Shown: one piece after another, positions 8,575 to 17,732 of the stretch
Layout: each line of letters starts with the position of its first letter
Numbering within the stretch: the first letter of the stretch is position 1
NCBI GenBank assembly: GCA_903850505.1
Contig: CAINLT010000141.1
Span: forward strand, 1-40,780
Length of the DNA: 40,780 nt
Reading direction: 5' to 3'
DNA from: an uncultured Myxococcales bacterium
GTDB taxonomy: Bacteria > Myxococcota_A > UBA9042
The notes under the pieces: generated by a model
Told to the model about the DNA's origin: nothing
The model's database searches: none
The model's input: the letters and a program-made list of their open reading frames with translations, nothing else
Made by a program: the position numbers and the translations under genes

Positions 8575-9640
8575 ACTGCCCGTCCAGCCGCGCCGACAGC
8601 CCGCGCACCGCCAGATCGACCTCCGCTGCACCCGGCAGCCGCCAAATCGGCCCATCCAGCCCCGCGGCTACCGGCCCCAGCGCCTCCGTTGCGGACACCG
8701 CGATCAGGCCTTGACCGTCAGCGCACCGGGCGACCGGCTCGATTTGCCATTCCAGCGCCAGCGCCCCAACTTGCCCCGGCAGGGCAGCGTCGTCCGCCAC
8801 CGGCGGCGTCAGCCCCGCCAGCCACAGGCCATCGGGGAGCGTCCGGACCGCGGTCGAGTGCGGCAGCCACGTCTGGGGCCACGCCAGCAGCGCGTCGTTC
8901 ACCGGGAACGCCAGCCGTGGCGGCGCGTTGAGTTCGCGCAGCGCAATCCCCGGCGGCGGCGTCAGCGGCTGTTCCGCGCGCAGGACGGCGGTCAGCGGAC
9001 CCGCGCTGCGCTGGGCAAGTTCGTGGAGCGTCCATGCGCCCGACAGCGCCTGTAGCCACGTCCGCAGGCGAATGAGCGCGTCCGGACCTTCGACCGACAA
9101 CTCCGCCGTCCAATCGCACGCCGGCAGCCGCCACAGGTTCTCCGCGCGCCGCAGCGTCAGCGCCACGCCGTCCAGTGGGTCGCACTGCGACGGTTGGGTC
9201 GGGCACGCCACCAATTGGATCGTCGAGGCCGTCTGCGCCAGCCGCTCGCGCACGTACGCCGGCACGCCCAGCGCGGGACCACGCGTGTACAGCAGCTCCC
9301 ACGGCCGCGCGCCCGCGGTCCGCACAAGCGCGTGCAGCGCCACCGCCCATGTCTGCGCCAACGCCGGACCGCCCAGGCTGTCCAGCTCCGTCGACCAGTG
9401 CCCCGCGCGACCGGGCGGATCCAGGTCCAGCACCGCCAAACGCAGCGCCGGTTGATCCGCCGCGGCACCGGGCGAGGCCATCCGCAGCGTGACGGCATCA
9501 CCGTGTTCCAGCGCCACCGCTTGTTCGCTGACCGGGCACCCGGCGGCAAAAGCGACGTCCAGCAGCGCCCGGCGAAACGCCAGCGCTTCGCCGTGCAAGT
9601 GGCGCAGACGGTCGGTGGCTTGGCTGACGTCAAACGGCAT
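8555..9640 (-). CDS. Hypothetical protein
   Basis: This is a 361-residue protein that I do not recognise. The start is ATG 9640 (MPFDVSQATDRL); codons upstream in this frame collide with the D-aminoacyl-tRNA deacylase gene on the other strand, so a longer version is unlikely. The sequence is rich in Ala, Leu, Pro and Trp and has no signal peptide, membrane segment or familiar catalytic motif that I can identify. The N-terminal ~60 residues look helical (RLRHLHGEALAFRRALLDVA), and the rest looks like mixed alpha/beta. It converges on the TSP3 gene with a 20-base overlap of 3' ends and is divergent from the deacylase gene. The coding call rests on consistent codon usage and the lack of a better frame here. 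Confidence 0.7.
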   Translation of the reverse strand: MPFDVSQATDRLRHLHGEALAFRRALLDVAFAAGCPVSEQAVALEHGDAVTLRMASPGAAADQPALRLAVLDLDPPGRAGHWSTELDSLGGPALAQTWAVALHALVRTAGARPWELLYTRGPALGVPAYVRERLAQTASTIQLVACPTQPSQCDPLDGVALTLRRAENLWRLPACDWTAELSVEGPDALIRLRTWLQALSGAWTLHELAQRSAGPLTAVLRAEQPLTPPPGIALRELNAPPRLAFPVNDALLAWPQTWLPHSTAVRTLPDGLWLAGLTPPVADDAALPGQVGALALEWQIEPVARCADGQGLIAVSATEALGPVAAGLDGPIWRLPGAAEVDLAVRGLSARLDGQFTAQRA

Positions 9641-9712
9641 GGGCTTCCACGCGCCAAGAACTGGTCTTCGCGGCGCACTTGGATTATGGAGGCACGGGGC
9701 AACGGGGGCAAC

Positions 9713-10162
9713 GTGCGGGCGGTCGTGCAGCGAGTCAGTCAGGCGAAAGTGGATGTAGCGGGCCAGACGGTCGGCGCCATTGGTCCCGGCTTGTGCGTGC
9801 TGCTGTCGGTCGGCCAAGGCGATGGCGAGACGGACTTGCGCTACATCGTCGAGAAGATCGCGGGACTGCGGATTTTTGCCGACGACGCGGGCAAGATGAA
9901 CTGGGACGTGACGCAAGTGAACGGCGCGGTCCTGCTCATCAGTCAGTTCACGCTGCATGGCGATGTGCGCCGCGGCAAAAGGCCGGGCTTCACCGCGGCG
10001 ATGGCGCCTGACGCCGCGCGGCTGTGGGTGGATCGCTGCGCGGAGGCCCTGCGAGCGCTGCACATCGCGGTCGCGCAAGGCATCTTTGGCGCCGACATGC
10101 AGGTGGCGCTGACCAACGACGGGCCGGTGACCATCCTGCTCGATTCACAGAAAACGTTTTGA
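9713..10162 (+). CDS. dtd: D-aminoacyl-tRNA deacylase
   Basis: This cytoplasmic enzyme hydrolyses the ester between D-amino acids (or glycine mischarged on tRNA-Ala) and tRNA, keeping them out of translation. The family N-terminus RAVVQRVSQAKV is present. Both signature motifs are visible: SQFTLHGD in the middle and TNDGPVTILL at the C-terminus, whose Gly-Pro gives the chiral-selective pocket. I chose GTG 9713 because it gives the canonical M-R-x-V-V-Q-R-V start, a length of 149 residues usual for the family, and a GGGG run six bases upstream. ATG 9686 in the same frame would add nine residues that the family lacks. The hydrolase gene follows after seven bases, suggesting cotranscription. Confidence 0.95.
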   Translation: MRAVVQRVSQAKVDVAGQTVGAIGPGLCVLLSVGQGDGETDLRYIVEKIAGLRIFADDAGKMNWDVTQVNGAVLLISQFTLHGDVRRGKRPGFTAAMAPDAARLWVDRCAEALRALHIAVAQGIFGADMQVALTNDGPVTILLDSQKTF

Positions 10163-10169
10163 GGTCATC

Positions 10170-11075
10170 ATGTTGGAAATTCACGCATCCTCTGTACGCG
10201 CCCCGGACGGCACCGAACTCACCGCCTTTGAGTGTGGCGGCGGCCCCGGTCCGACGTTCGTGCTGTGCAATGGCCTCGGCGGCAACATCGACGCGTGGCG
10301 CTACCTGATTGACGATTTTGGCCCGCATCACCGCATCGTCTCGTGGGATTACCGCGGTTTGTACAAGTCCGGTCCCGCCGCGCCGGGCACGGGCTATGAG
10401 ATCGAGCGGCAAGTGCAGGATCTGCAGGCCGTGATGACGCACTTCGGCATCGAGCGCGCGGTGCTGCTGGGCTGGTCCATGGGCGTGCAAGTGAGTTTTG
10501 AGGCGTGGCGGCGCATGCCCCAGGCCATCGAGGCGATGGTGCTGATCAACGGCACGTACGGCAGCCCGCTGGCCACGGCGTTTTCACCGATGCTCAAGGA
10601 CTCGCCGCTGGCGCAGATGCTCCCGGCGATCGCGCGCGGCCTGGAGTCGATCGCGCACCTCGCGGAGCCATTCCAGCCGATGGCGCAAAAAGTCACCAAA
10701 ACGAAACTCGCGCTCAAGGTGATCAAGAGCCTCGGGCTGGCCAGCCAGGCGCTGGACGAGAAGATGTTCCTGACGCTGGCGTCTGAAGTCGCGGGGCTCC
10801 ACATGCCGCGCCACATGGCGACGCTCAACGCGCTGGCGGCGCATTCCGCCGTGGATGTGCTGGATTCCATTACCGTGCCGGTGCTCGTGGTGACGGGCGA
10901 CCATGACCTGCTGACGCCGCTGGCGCAGAGCCGGGAGATGGTCAAGGCGATTCCGGGCGCGGAGTTGCTGGTGATCCCGAGCGGTACGCACTACACGCCG
11001 CTGGAATTCCCGGAGCTGATCCATCTGCGCGTGGAGAAGTGGCTGCGCGAGCGGATGGGGTTCACGCGGGCGTGA
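10170..11075 (+). CDS. Alpha/beta hydrolase
   Basis: This is a serine hydrolase of the alpha/beta fold, 301 residues, substrate unknown. The nucleophile elbow GWSMG places Ser103; an acid residue lies in VVTGDHDLLTP (Asp244 or Asp246) and His274 is in SGTHYTPLEF, completing a triad. An N-terminal HG-type loop (NGLGGNIDAW) supplies the oxyanion hole. There is no signal peptide, so it is probably cytoplasmic. The ATG at 10170 follows AGG and lies seven bases after the dtd stop, so the two are likely one transcript. The family call is firm; the role is open, since this fold covers esterases, haloperoxidase-like and other enzymes. Confidence 0.93.
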   Translation: MLEIHASSVRAPDGTELTAFECGGGPGPTFVLCNGLGGNIDAWRYLIDDFGPHHRIVSWDYRGLYKSGPAAPGTGYEIERQVQDLQAVMTHFGIERAVLLGWSMGVQVSFEAWRRMPQAIEAMVLINGTYGSPLATAFSPMLKDSPLAQMLPAIARGLESIAHLAEPFQPMAQKVTKTKLALKVIKSLGLASQALDEKMFLTLASEVAGLHMPRHMATLNALAAHSAVDVLDSITVPVLVVTGDHDLLTPLAQSREMVKAIPGAELLVIPSGTHYTPLEFPELIHLRVEKWLRERMGFTRA

Positions 11076-11081
11076 CGGCAG

Positions 11082-11125
11082 GCCCGGGGGAACATCCAGT
11101 CTTGTTTGGGCGAATTCCCCTGGGC
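11082..11125. terminator. Candidate hairpin between convergent genes
   Basis: GCCCGGGGGAA (11082-11092) can pair with TTCCCCTGGGC (11115-11125): 11 pairs including one G-U, with a 22-base loop. It lies in the 75-base gap between the stops of the alpha/beta hydrolase (+) and the amidase (-). There is no T-tract on either side, so intrinsic termination is uncertain. Confidence 0.35.
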
Positions 11126-11150
11126 GGCGGGCGGCTCTCTGGGCGGAACG

Positions 11151-11960
11151 CTAGCCCATCCGGCGATGCTGGCCGCACGGGAGATTGCGCCGCACGCTCG
11201 CGACCTTCTCCGGATCCAGCCACGCGGTGACGTAGCCTTCGCCGTCCGAGCATTTGGCGATCACGTGGCCCCACGGGTCGACGATCATCGAGTGACCGTA
11301 GGAGTTGCGGATCCCGCCGTGGTGGCCCCACTGGCCGGGCGCCAACACATAGCACTGGTTCTCGATCGCGCGGGCGCGCTGCAGCACTTCCCAGTGATCC
11401 TTGCCGGTCTGCAGCGTGAACGCCGCGGGAATCAGCAGCACTTCCGCGCCCTTGTCGAGCAGCTTGCGGTACAGTTCCGGGAAGCGCAGGTCGTAGCAGA
11501 TGCTCATGCCCCACGTCGTGCCGAACAGGTCGGCCGTCACGGCGTCGCTGCCGGGGACGATGAAGTCGGATTCCTTGAGGCTGACGGTGCCCGGGATGTC
11601 GATGTCAAACAGATGAACTTTCTTGTACTTCTGCACGATCGCGCCGTCCGGCCCGATGAGCACCGACGTGTTGTGCACCTTGTAGCCGTCGCCCGCGTTC
11701 TCCTGGATGGAGCCGACGAGGATCGCCGCGTCGATTTCCTTGGCCAAGTTCTGGAAAAACGTGGTGATTTTGCCGCCGGGGATCTCCTCGCCAAAGTTCT
11801 CCTTGGTGGCGATCCGCAGGAAGCCGACGTTCTCAGGCAGGGCCAGGAAACGCGCGCCATCGGCACGGGCGGCGCGGCACAAGTCCCCGGCCTGTTTCAG
11901 GTTTGCATCGATGTCCTCAGTGGAACGGGTCTGGATAACGGCGACTTTCTGGCGTTGCAT
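11151..11960 (-). CDS. Carbon-nitrogen hydrolase (nitrilase superfamily, Nit-like amidase)
   Basis: This probably hydrolyses a small amide in the cytoplasm. The closest match by motif is the Nit1/Nit2 group, whose members act on deaminated glutathione or omega-amides. The Glu-Lys-Cys triad is complete: Glu43 (ALPENVGF), Lys114 (YKKVHLFDI) and Cys155 (MSICYDLRFPELYR). The 269-residue length is standard. ATG 11960 is preferred because GGGGA lies four bases upstream; ATG 11963 just before it is too close to that site, and longer versions add no family sequence. It is divergent from enolase. The superfamily is certain; the substrate is inferred only from branch-like motifs. Confidence 0.92.
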   Translation of the reverse strand: MQRQKVAVIQTRSTEDIDANLKQAGDLCRAARADGARFLALPENVGFLRIATKENFGEEIPGGKITTFFQNLAKEIDAAILVGSIQENAGDGYKVHNTSVLIGPDGAIVQKYKKVHLFDIDIPGTVSLKESDFIVPGSDAVTADLFGTTWGMSICYDLRFPELYRKLLDKGAEVLLIPAAFTLQTGKDHWEVLQRARAIENQCYVLAPGQWGHHGGIRNSYGHSMIVDPWGHVIAKCSDGEGYVTAWLDPEKVASVRRNLPCGQHRRMG

Positions 11961-12014
11961 CATATCCCCATGCTTGGCCGATGGTGGCCCAGCGAGCGGC
12001 CGTACTTTGCTTGA

Positions 12015-13391
<1,377 letters not shown>

Positions 13392-13394
13392 TCC

Positions 13395-13423
13395 TTGAGT
13401 CTTGCGGCCTTTGCGCCTACGAT
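13395..13423 (+). promoter_or_regulatory. Predicted promoter giving a near-leaderless lipoprotein mRNA
   Basis: TTGAGT (13395-13400), 17-base spacer, TACGAT (13418-13423), starting only four bases after the eno stop. With the usual distance of about seven bases, transcription would begin at about 13430, next to the ATG at 13431. Confidence 0.5.
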
Positions 13424-13430
13424 CGGAACC

Positions 13431-13820
13431 ATGAAGCAACTGACCCTTCTCGTCGCCGTCCTGTTCGCCCTCGCCGCCTGCGGCAAGGACAAGCCCAAAG
13501 CCGCGGTTGTCGCCCTTGACGCCAGCGCCGGCCCGGCTCTGCAACAGGACGATGCACTGGCCGCCAAGCTCGCCCTCGCGTATCCCAAGATTCGGTGCGC
13601 GCTGGCGGCGAACCAGAACAACGTGGCGACGCTGTACGCCGATCTGGGCTTTGCCGACGCGACGGCGTACTTCAAGGATTTTGAAGTACAGGCCAAGGCC
13701 AATCCGGCCTGGGCGCGCAAGGTCACGACCGACGCGCTCACCAAGCCGTGTATTGAACCTCCGGCTGCCGCGACGCCCGTTGCTGCGCCCTCGCCACCTT
13801 CGACTGGGAACACGCCGTGA
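13431..13820 (+). CDS. Small predicted lipoprotein
   Basis: This is a 129-residue protein of unknown function. A lipoprotein signal peptide ends in LAAC with Cys17, predicting lipid attachment and envelope location. The mature part is a short linker, a helical region of about 90 residues with two cysteines (IRCALA and TKPCIEPP) that could form a disulfide, and a Pro/Ala tail. I chose ATG 13431 because it gives a proper signal peptide; an upstream in-frame TTG would place nonsense ahead of it. It is the first of three lipoprotein genes behind eno, and its stop overlaps the next start. It could be read from its own promoter or through from eno. Confidence 0.82.
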   Translation: MKQLTLLVAVLFALAACGKDKPKAAVVALDASAGPALQQDDALAAKLALAYPKIRCALAANQNNVATLYADLGFADATAYFKDFEVQAKANPAWARKVTTDALTKPCIEPPAAATPVAAPSPPSTGNTP

Positions 13821-14197
13821 TGCCGTCTTGCCGCTGGTTCCTCGCCTTCCTCTTTTGCCTCGGCGCGTGCACGCCCGTGGTCGGCGACAAGTGTACGACC
13901 GACCGCGAGTGCGGTGCCACGACCGGCCTGATCTGCGATCTGGCATCGCCGGGCGGTTACTGCACCAAGACCAACTGCCGCCCGGGCGAATGCCCGCCGG
14001 AAGCGACGTGCATCGACTTTGGCAACAGCCAGACGTTTTGCATGTACACGTGCGTGACGACGGGCGATTGCCGCGACGGCCTGGTGTGCCGCGGCGTTGA
14101 TCCGTGCCCGCTGTCAGCGGAAGTCACTGGCACGGGCGCCATCAAACCGTGCAGCGACGAAAACAAGTCCTTCTGCGGCGTTGCGCCCAAAGAGTAA
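13820..14197 (+). CDS. Small cysteine-rich lipoprotein
   Basis: This is a 125-residue protein with a lipoprotein signal ending LGAC (Cys17) and then a dense series of cysteines spaced like small disulfide-knot modules: DKCTTDREC, ICDLASPGGYC, CRPGECPPEATC, CMYTCVTTGDC and so on. The same CxxxC...CPxGxxC spacing appears in the N-terminal halves of the larger lipoproteins at 17733-19715 and 38065-40780, so this looks like a stand-alone version of that module. The start is ATG 13820, overlapping the previous stop by one base (TGATG); a GTG three bases earlier would overlap by four. Either way translation is coupled. The function is unknown. Confidence 0.82.
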   Translation: MPSCRWFLAFLFCLGACTPVVGDKCTTDRECGATTGLICDLASPGGYCTKTNCRPGECPPEATCIDFGNSQTFCMYTCVTTGDCRDGLVCRGVDPCPLSAEVTGTGAIKPCSDENKSFCGVAPKE

Positions 14198-14208
14198 GGG
14201 CTGTGGTC

Positions 14209-14763
14209 ATGGCGCGAGCGCTCGTCCTCCTGATGCTTCTGACGGCTTGTGGCGGCGCCAATGCTGAACGCATCGCTGCGGACGACGCCGAGCCGGTCGC
14301 GACCGAAAATGCCGCGGACGAGGCCCCGCGCGGCAGTGGCGCGACAGAATACGTGCCGGCCAAGGCGCGCATCCCGGACGGCGCGATCGACCGCGTGCTG
14401 CTGGATCGCGCGCTGGCAGCGGGTCCAGGCTGGCTGCTCTCTGAAGTACCGCTCCAGCCGACATTCCTCGCGAAGCACAAGTTTGGCGGCTTCAAGCTGC
14501 TCTCGGTGTTTCGCAATGATCCCAAGGTGCTGCGCTACGGAATTCGGCCCGGCGACATCGTCCGTGCAGTCAATGGCCAGAAGATTGTGACGCCGGGCGA
14601 CCTCCTTCTCGTGTTCGAGCGGCTCAAGACCGCGGATGTGCTGGAGATCGATGTCCAGCGCGATGGCGCCGATCGGCAGTTTCGCTTTCCGATTTTGCCC
14701 GCGCTCGGCCTCGCGGCGATCGCGCCAGCGCCCGTCGACACGACGCCGTCGACCGCCCGCTAG
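14209..14763 (+). CDS. PDZ-domain lipoprotein (GspC-like)
   Basis: This is a 184-residue protein. Residues 1-13 plus Cys14 (LLTAC) form a lipoprotein signal; an acidic, Ala-rich linker runs to about residue 50. The C-terminal half contains a PDZ-like fold with the GIRPGDIVRAVNGQKI motif, matching the C-terminal region of the type II secretion component GspC (FGGFKLLSVFRNDPKVLRYGIRPGD order). No other secretion genes are present, so a true GspC role cannot be claimed; it may be a free PDZ adaptor at the outer membrane. ATG 14209 gives the signal peptide, with AAGGG eight bases upstream. It lies 11 bases after the Cys-rich lipoprotein gene and is probably the last gene of that operon. Confidence 0.82.
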   Translation: MARALVLLMLLTACGGANAERIAADDAEPVATENAADEAPRGSGATEYVPAKARIPDGAIDRVLLDRALAAGPGWLLSEVPLQPTFLAKHKFGGFKLLSVFRNDPKVLRYGIRPGDIVRAVNGQKIVTPGDLLLVFERLKTADVLEIDVQRDGADRQFRFPILPALGLAAIAPAPVDTTPSTAR

Positions 14764-14809
14764 CGCGCACCAATCGAGAACGGCAGACCAGAAAGCTCCG
14801 GCGGAAAAG

Positions 14810-14839
14810 TTGCCGCGTGTGCAGAACTGCGTATACAGT
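14810..14839 (+). promoter_or_regulatory. Predicted promoter of the MBL-fold hydrolase gene
   Basis: TTGCCG (14810-14815) is followed by TACAGT (14834-14839, spacer 18) or the overlapping TATACA (14832-14837, spacer 16). It lies in the 148-base gap after the PDZ lipoprotein. The expected leader is about 65 bases and contains AAGGAAAG near the start codon. Confidence 0.4.
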
Positions 14840-14911
14840 CCGCGCAGCTTGGAACACCCTCCGGCGGCACTGTGACCGTTGCTGCCCGCTAGCGAAGGAA
14901 AGACGGACTTC

Positions 14912-15784
14912 ATGAGCCCCGCGAACGATTTTTCCGTCAAGTACTGGGGCGTGCGCGGCAGCATCCCCTCGCCCGGCGCGCATACGGTCCGCTACGGCGG
15001 CAACACGACCAGCCTGGAAATTCGCTGCGGACAGCAGCTTTTTGCCCTCGATGGCGGCACCGGCGTGCGGCTTTTTGGCGACGCGCTGATGGCGGCGCAG
15101 CCGGTCCGCGCCACCATTCTGATGAGTCACTTGCACTTGGATCACGTCCAGGGGTTTCCGTTTTTTGCGCCGTTCCTCATGGCCGGCAACCGCTTTGATC
15201 TATGGTCTGCCCATCACAACGGCGTCGGCGTGGCGGATATCTTGCGGCAATTGTTCAATCAACCGGCATTTCCCATTTCAATGGACATGCTCAAAGCTGA
15301 AATCAGTTTCCACACGTTCACACCCGGCGACACGCTGCAGTTCGAGGACGTGACGGTCAAGACCGCGCTCCTGCACCATCCCGGTGGGTCGGTGGGCTAC
15401 CGCATGGAGTACGAGGGCCGCAGCTTCGCGCATTGCAGCGATTGGGAGCATCCGGCGGCCGGCCTTGACTCGACGCTTGTTGATCTCGTGCGGGACGTCG
15501 ATTTGCTCAGCATTGATGCAACGTACACGGATGATGAATACCACGGACGGGCTGGTCCGCCGCGCATCGGCTGGGGGCACGCCACGCACACGACCGCGCT
15601 CGCGCACGCCGACGCGGCGCACGTGCGCAACACGCTGCTGTTCCACCACGATCCGGCGCGGACGGACGAGCAGCTCGATCTCATCGCGCGCACCACGCTG
15701 GCGCATCGCCGCGATGTGCAGTTCGTCGCCGAAGGTCAGGTCTTTCAGGTTGGCCAGCCGCTGATGCTGCCGGCGCGGGCGTAG
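14912..15784 (+). CDS. MBL-fold metallo-hydrolase (COG1235-like)
   Basis: This is a metallo-beta-lactamase fold hydrolase of 290 residues. The N-terminal family stretch VKYWGVRGSIPSPG and RYGGNTTSLEI precedes the metal motif SHLHLDHVQG (His73, His75, Asp77, His78). Further ligands are likely His in LHHPGGSVGYRMEY, Asp in LLSIDATYTDDEY and His in LLFHHDP. Relatives with this N-terminus include phosphodiesterase-type enzymes acting on nucleotides or cyclic nucleotides; the substrate here is unknown. ATG 14912 is chosen for its AAGGAAAG upstream and family-like N-terminus; longer in-frame starts are not supported. It ends four bases from the convergent methyltransferase/reductase gene. Confidence 0.9.
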   Translation: MSPANDFSVKYWGVRGSIPSPGAHTVRYGGNTTSLEIRCGQQLFALDGGTGVRLFGDALMAAQPVRATILMSHLHLDHVQGFPFFAPFLMAGNRFDLWSAHHNGVGVADILRQLFNQPAFPISMDMLKAEISFHTFTPGDTLQFEDVTVKTALLHHPGGSVGYRMEYEGRSFAHCSDWEHPAAGLDSTLVDLVRDVDLLSIDATYTDDEYHGRAGPPRIGWGHATHTTALAHADAAHVRNTLLFHHDPARTDEQLDLIARTTLAHRRDVQFVAEGQVFQVGQPLMLPARA

Positions 15785-15788
15785 CGCC

Positions 15789-17648
15789 TCAGCGCAGCAG
15801 CTCAATCGCCATCTCGAACTTGTTGAACGGCGGCATCAGATACGTGCCCGCGACGTACGGCTTCACCGCGGCGAGGAACTCGCGACCGATCGCCACGCCT
15901 TCCTCTGGACCGTTCGGCCCAGCCTGGTTCATCCGCGCGCGAATCGCCTCGGGAATTGCCATGCCCGGCACTTCGTGGTGGATGAAGTGCGCGTGGCGGG
16001 CGTTGCGCAGCGGCAACACGCCGACCAGCAGCGGAATCGTCGGCTTGGCGCGCTCGACAAAACGCTGGAGATCCGTGGGATCGTAGAGCGGTTGGGTCAG
16101 CGCGTACGTGGCGCCCGCCGCCACTTTGCGGTGGAAGCGTTCAATTTCCCGGTCCAGATCCTCGCTCGTCGGATTTACCGCGCACGAGAGGCGGAAATCG
16201 CTGCGGAACGGCAGCGGCTTGCCATTGGCGTCCTCGCCCTGATTGACGCGGTGCAGGGTTTCCAGCAGCCCGATGGAATCGACCTCAAACACACCGCGCG
16301 AGCCCGGATAGTCGCCGAGCGACGGCGGATCGCCGGTGACGCACAGCAGGTGGCGGATGCTCAACGCGTGCGCGCCCATCGCTTCGCTCAACAGACCGAG
16401 CACGTTGCGATCGCGGCAGGAGACGTGCAGCAGGATTTCAATGTCGATCTGCTGCTTGATCAGCACGGCCAACGCCAGCGGGCTCATGCGCGCGGTCGCG
16501 AGCGGGGAATCGGCGATGTTGATGGCGTCCACGCCAGCTTGCTTGAGCAGGATCGCGCCTTGCACAAGGCGATCGCCGTCGACGCCGCGCGGCGGATCCA
16601 GCTCCACGGAGACGACGAACTCACCGGCGGCCAGCTTGCGCTCAAAACTCGACGTTTGGGTCAAAGTGGTGCTCGCGCTCGCCTCCATCGCCGCTTCGGT
16701 CGCCATGGAAATGTCGATTTCCCGGCGTTTACCCGCAACCAACAGGGTCGGCGCGCGAATTCCCACGGCGTCGGCCATGCGCTGGATGTGCGCCGGCTTG
16801 GTGCCGCAGCAGCCGCCGATGGCCCGCACGCCCAGATCGGCGACGCGCACGGCCCATTCGGCGAAGTAGTCCGGCGACGCGACGTACACGTAGCGGCCAT
16901 CGACAAGGCGCGGCATTCCGGCGTTGGGCGAGAGCATCACGCGCGCGCCGGGCACCTTGAGCATCCGCTCCAGCACGGGGTCCAGCGCTTGCGGTCCCGT
17001 CGAGCAATTCGCACCCACCGCCGCCGCGCCCGCCGCGGTCATCACGCGGACGATCTCCTCGGGTTTGTTGCCAAACAGCGTCTTGGCTTCCTCCGTGAAC
17101 GTCGCCGAGGCGATGAACGCCGCGTTGGGCGCCAGCTCCGTCAGCACCGCCGCCGCGACCTTCAATTCCTCCAGGTCGCTGAACGTCTCGAGCAGGATGA
17201 AATCGGGATCGGCGCGCAGGATTGCCGTCATTTGCGCCCGGTACGCCTCCGCCGCCGCCTCGCGCGTCAGCCGGCCAATCGGCGCCAACGGCTGTCCCAG
17301 CGGACCGATCGACGCCGCCACAAGCGGTCGATTCCGCGGTGGCCGAGCCTCAGATTCCTCGCGGGCCAACTTGACCGCCGCCTCGTTGATCGCCGCGACC
17401 TGATCGGCAAAGTGCGAGCGCGCGAGCCGCAGCGCATTGGCGCCAAAGGAGTTCGTCGTCAGCACGTGCGCGCCGGCGTTGACGTAGTCCCGGTGCACGC
17501 GGCGCACCACGTTGGGATGCGTCAGGTTCAGGCCGTCAAAAGCGCGCTCAAAGCCAAAACCGTGTTCATACAGCTCCGTGCCCATCGCGCCGTCAAAAAC
17601 CAGCACGCGCTCGTCAAGCAGGGCTTCCAGCTGTTCTCGGGTCCACAT
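15789..17648 (-). CDS. Bifunctional homocysteine S-methyltransferase / 5,10-methylenetetrahydrofolate reductase
   Basis: This fusion couples production of 5-methyl-tetrahydrofolate with transfer of a methyl group to homocysteine for methionine. Residues ~1-300 are the homocysteine-binding barrel with its zinc cysteines Cys215 (GANCSTGP), Cys280 and Cys281 (GGCCGTKPAHI). Residues ~325-619 are the FAD-dependent reductase barrel (VSVELDPPRG, LLCVTGDPPSLGDYPGS, TYALTQPLYDP). The layout matches Bacillus YitJ-type fusions and the N-terminal part of cobalamin-dependent MetH, but lacks a cobalamin domain, so the methyl donor for the first domain is uncertain. ATG 17648 has GAGGA seven bases upstream; GTG 17654 overlaps that spacing and is less likely. 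The cytoplasmic location is inferred. Confidence 0.95.
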   Translation of the reverse strand: MWTREQLEALLDERVLVFDGAMGTELYEHGFGFERAFDGLNLTHPNVVRRVHRDYVNAGAHVLTTNSFGANALRLARSHFADQVAAINEAAVKLAREESEARPPRNRPLVAASIGPLGQPLAPIGRLTREAAAEAYRAQMTAILRADPDFILLETFSDLEELKVAAAVLTELAPNAAFIASATFTEEAKTLFGNKPEEIVRVMTAAGAAAVGANCSTGPQALDPVLERMLKVPGARVMLSPNAGMPRLVDGRYVYVASPDYFAEWAVRVADLGVRAIGGCCGTKPAHIQRMADAVGIRAPTLLVAGKRREIDISMATEAAMEASASTTLTQTSSFERKLAAGEFVVSVELDPPRGVDGDRLVQGAILLKQAGVDAINIADSPLATARMSPLALAVLIKQQIDIEILLHVSCRDRNVLGLLSEAMGAHALSIRHLLCVTGDPPSLGDYPGSRGVFEVDSIGLLETLHRVNQGEDANGKPLPFRSDFRLSCAVNPTSEDLDREIERFHRKVAAGATYALTQPLYDPTDLQRFVERAKPTIPLLVGVLPLRNARHAHFIHHEVPGMAIPEAIRARMNQAGPNGPEEGVAIGREFLAAVKPYVAGTYLMPPFNKFEMAIELLR

Positions 17649-17732
17649 ACGCACTTCCTCTCGACCGCCATTGAGCGACGTGTTCGTCGCCGCGGGTCGC
17701 GCACTATCCAGTTGTCCGTGCCGAACGCCGCG

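Noticed and set aside
9194..9712. Upstream extension of the D-aminoacyl-tRNA deacylase frame
   Set aside because: The frame is open but the added residues have no family counterpart and lie over the gene on the other strand.
14764..14911. Possible RNA gene in the 148-base gap
   Set aside because: No tRNA cloverleaf, T-loop or strong hairpin; the gap is explained by a promoter and leader.
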